From contig CM055103.1 in the NCBI GenBank assembly GCA_029204225.1, positions 3,729,419 through 3,793,418 of the forward strand: a DNA stretch of 64,000 bases. Reading direction: 5' to 3'. The notes below the pieces were generated by a model. It had not been told where the DNA came from. It did not search any database and worked only from the letters and a program-made list of their open reading frames with translations. A program made the position numbers and the translations under genes. Positions within the stretch are counted from its first letter, which is position 1. Each line of letters opens with the position of its first letter. This stretch comes from Diphasiastrum complanatum. Lineage: Eukaryota > Streptophyta > Lycopodiopsida > Lycopodiales > Lycopodiaceae. Shown here one piece after another: positions 62,572 to 64,000 of this stretch.

Positions 62572-64000
62572 ATTAAGATCAAGTCTAGTTTAAGTGTTGA
62601 CATAAAAATGTTAACCCTTATTCTAAACGGAAACTTAATTCTATTGTGAATAATTCCGATTTTAAAGTTTATTTATGTTTTCATAAAGATATCATTTGCT
62701 GCAATGATGAAGAACTTAACACAAATGCCATGAATATACCTAGTGAGAACACTACAGAATTTGAAACCTATAATGGACTTAGGCAGGAATTCAATGATGT
62801 TTTTTAGACCTTCCTGTAGGTTTACCACCAGAAAGGATAGTTGATCATAAAATTGACCTAATACCTGGAGCAATTCCAATCGCACAGCGTCCTTATAGGA
62901 TGAGTGCATCGGAAGAGGCTGAGGTAAATAGGCAATTACATGATTACCTGAAAAAAGGGGTGGGTACAACCTAGTAAGTCTCCTTGGGCATCACCAGTGG
63001 TTCTGGTGGCCCAAGAAGGATGGGACTATAAGGTTTGCGTCGACTATAAGAAATTGAACAAGGTAACCGTTAAGAATAGATATCAACTGCCGCGGATGGA
63101 TGATCTAATAGACTATCTTGGTGGTGTTGGGTACTTTACCAAGATAGATTTAAGATCGGGGCTACCGTCAGATATGCATTAAGGCAGAAGATATACCAAA
63201 AACCGGGTTTCGAACTCGCTTTAGTCACTTACGAATTTTTGGCGTTGCCTTTTGGTTTGACAAATGCACCCGGCAACTTTCCAACAAATGATGACCGATT
63301 TTGTTCAGGCCATATTTGGGAAAGATTCGTAGTGGTATTCTTAGATGATATCCTAGTGTTCAGTAAGACTTTGGCGGAACATAAAGAGCATCTTAGGATT
63401 GTCTTGGGACATTCTAAGAAGGGAAAAGCTCTTTGCTAAGGAGTCTAAGTGTGACTTTTTTGCTAAGGAAGTTGTCCTACTTGGGGCATAGATTTTCAAA
63501 CGGGGGGTGGAGATTGAGGCTGATCATATCCAGAGGGTCATTGATTGGCCTATTCTCACCACAGTTCAAAAAATCAAGTCTTTCTTGGGGTTTGTGGGAT
63601 TTTTCCGTCGGCATATTTCCCAATATGCTCGATTGGCATTTCCCCTTACCCAGGCCTTGAAAGGCTATAAGAAGCTAAGCCGGAGGGCTAAGAGTCCACT
63701 AGTGGTGAGGGACGGAAGATATGAATAAATTGTTTTGAGTTGCTTAAGATAAGTGTCACTTTGGCACCAATACTAATAATTGGCGATCCTAATAAGACTT
63801 TTGTGGTTAGGACCGATGCCAGTGATTATGCTATTGGAGCTGTTTTGATGCAGGATGGACATCCTATGGCTTATGAAAGCAAGAAACTCAATCCTGCTCA
63901 GTCTAGGTATTTGTACCTATGAGACGGAACTATTTTGCAATTGTTCATCCTTGAAATTTGACGACATTATTTCTATGGAGCCAGATTTGAAGTTTTGACG
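62572..64000 (+). pseudogene. Gypsy reverse transcriptase and start of RNase H (runs off window)
   Basis: RT homology begins near 62790 ([13 protein letters not shown]-like text across stops). It continues with SPWASPVVLVAQEGWDYKVC, VDYKKLNKVTVKNRYQLPRM and YFTKIDLRSG (63130). A frame change leads to [12 protein letters not shown] and catalytic [14 protein letters not shown] (~63330). Another frame carries IKSFLGFVGFFRRHISQYA (~63570), and RNase H begins with VVRTDASDYAIGAVLMQDG at ~63805. At least four frame changes make it non-functional. Integrase and the 3' LTR must lie beyond 64000. Confidence 0.9.

Overview
This is a stretch of nuclear DNA from a plant, very probably a seed plant with a large, transposon-rich genome. 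The evidence is GT-AG-spliced genes of plant-specific families (a CASP-like membrane protein and a GT92/GALS galactan synthase), plant-type Copia and Gypsy retroelements primed by tRNA-iMet (TGGTATCAGAGC sites), AT-rich non-coding DNA and long GA/CT, CA and TA microsatellites. A gymnosperm is possible, but that is a guess. No CRISPR array, operon or bacterial feature is present.

Layout. 1-16.4 kb is a graveyard of Gypsy and Copia fragments: integrase tail, gag pieces, Copia integrase and RT/RNase H pieces, LTR-like repeats. It includes a ~0.92-kb block present twice (1164-2099 and 10367-11275) and a 1,009-bp nested insertion with a CAAAT target duplication (14551-15559). 17.8-25.8 kb holds an aldose 1-epimerase (galactose mutarotase) gene, now apparently a pseudogene. 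Its fifth coding exon is split by a complete chromodomain Gypsy element (19172-25279) with identical 358-bp LTRs and a perfect GTTTC target duplication. 25.8-30.5 kb has a diverged direct repeat and two Copia RT fragments arranged head to head. 31.1-32.2 kb is an intact three-exon CASP-like gene. At 38.8-40.1 kb lies an inverted, broken copy of it whose second intron carries a ~377-bp CA/TA/GA microsatellite and whose first exon is cut by the 5' LTR of a Copia element (40133-44063). 44.5-45.8 kb (minus strand) resembles an En/Spm-type plant transposase gene. 45.8-50.6 kb has no recognisable gene.

50.6-52.7 kb (minus strand) is the best host gene, a two-exon GALS-type beta-1,4-galactan galactosyltransferase. 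Upstream of it lie a CT microsatellite and a twin MITE-like palindromic element. 56.1-58.9 kb is a 5'-truncated Copia element on the minus strand. 59.6-64.0 kb is the 5' part of a Gypsy element (LTR end, PBS, gag, protease, RT, start of RNase H) that runs off the window.

What the genes do: only two look intact, and both belong to plant cell-wall or plasma-membrane biology (pectic galactan synthesis; membrane-domain scaffold). They are 18 kb apart and nothing shows they act together. I found no clearly new biological system. The most interesting material is structural: the very young LTR insertion in an exon with an LTR-made splice acceptor, the duplicated CASP-like gene with its microsatellite expansion, and several small undescribed repeat families.
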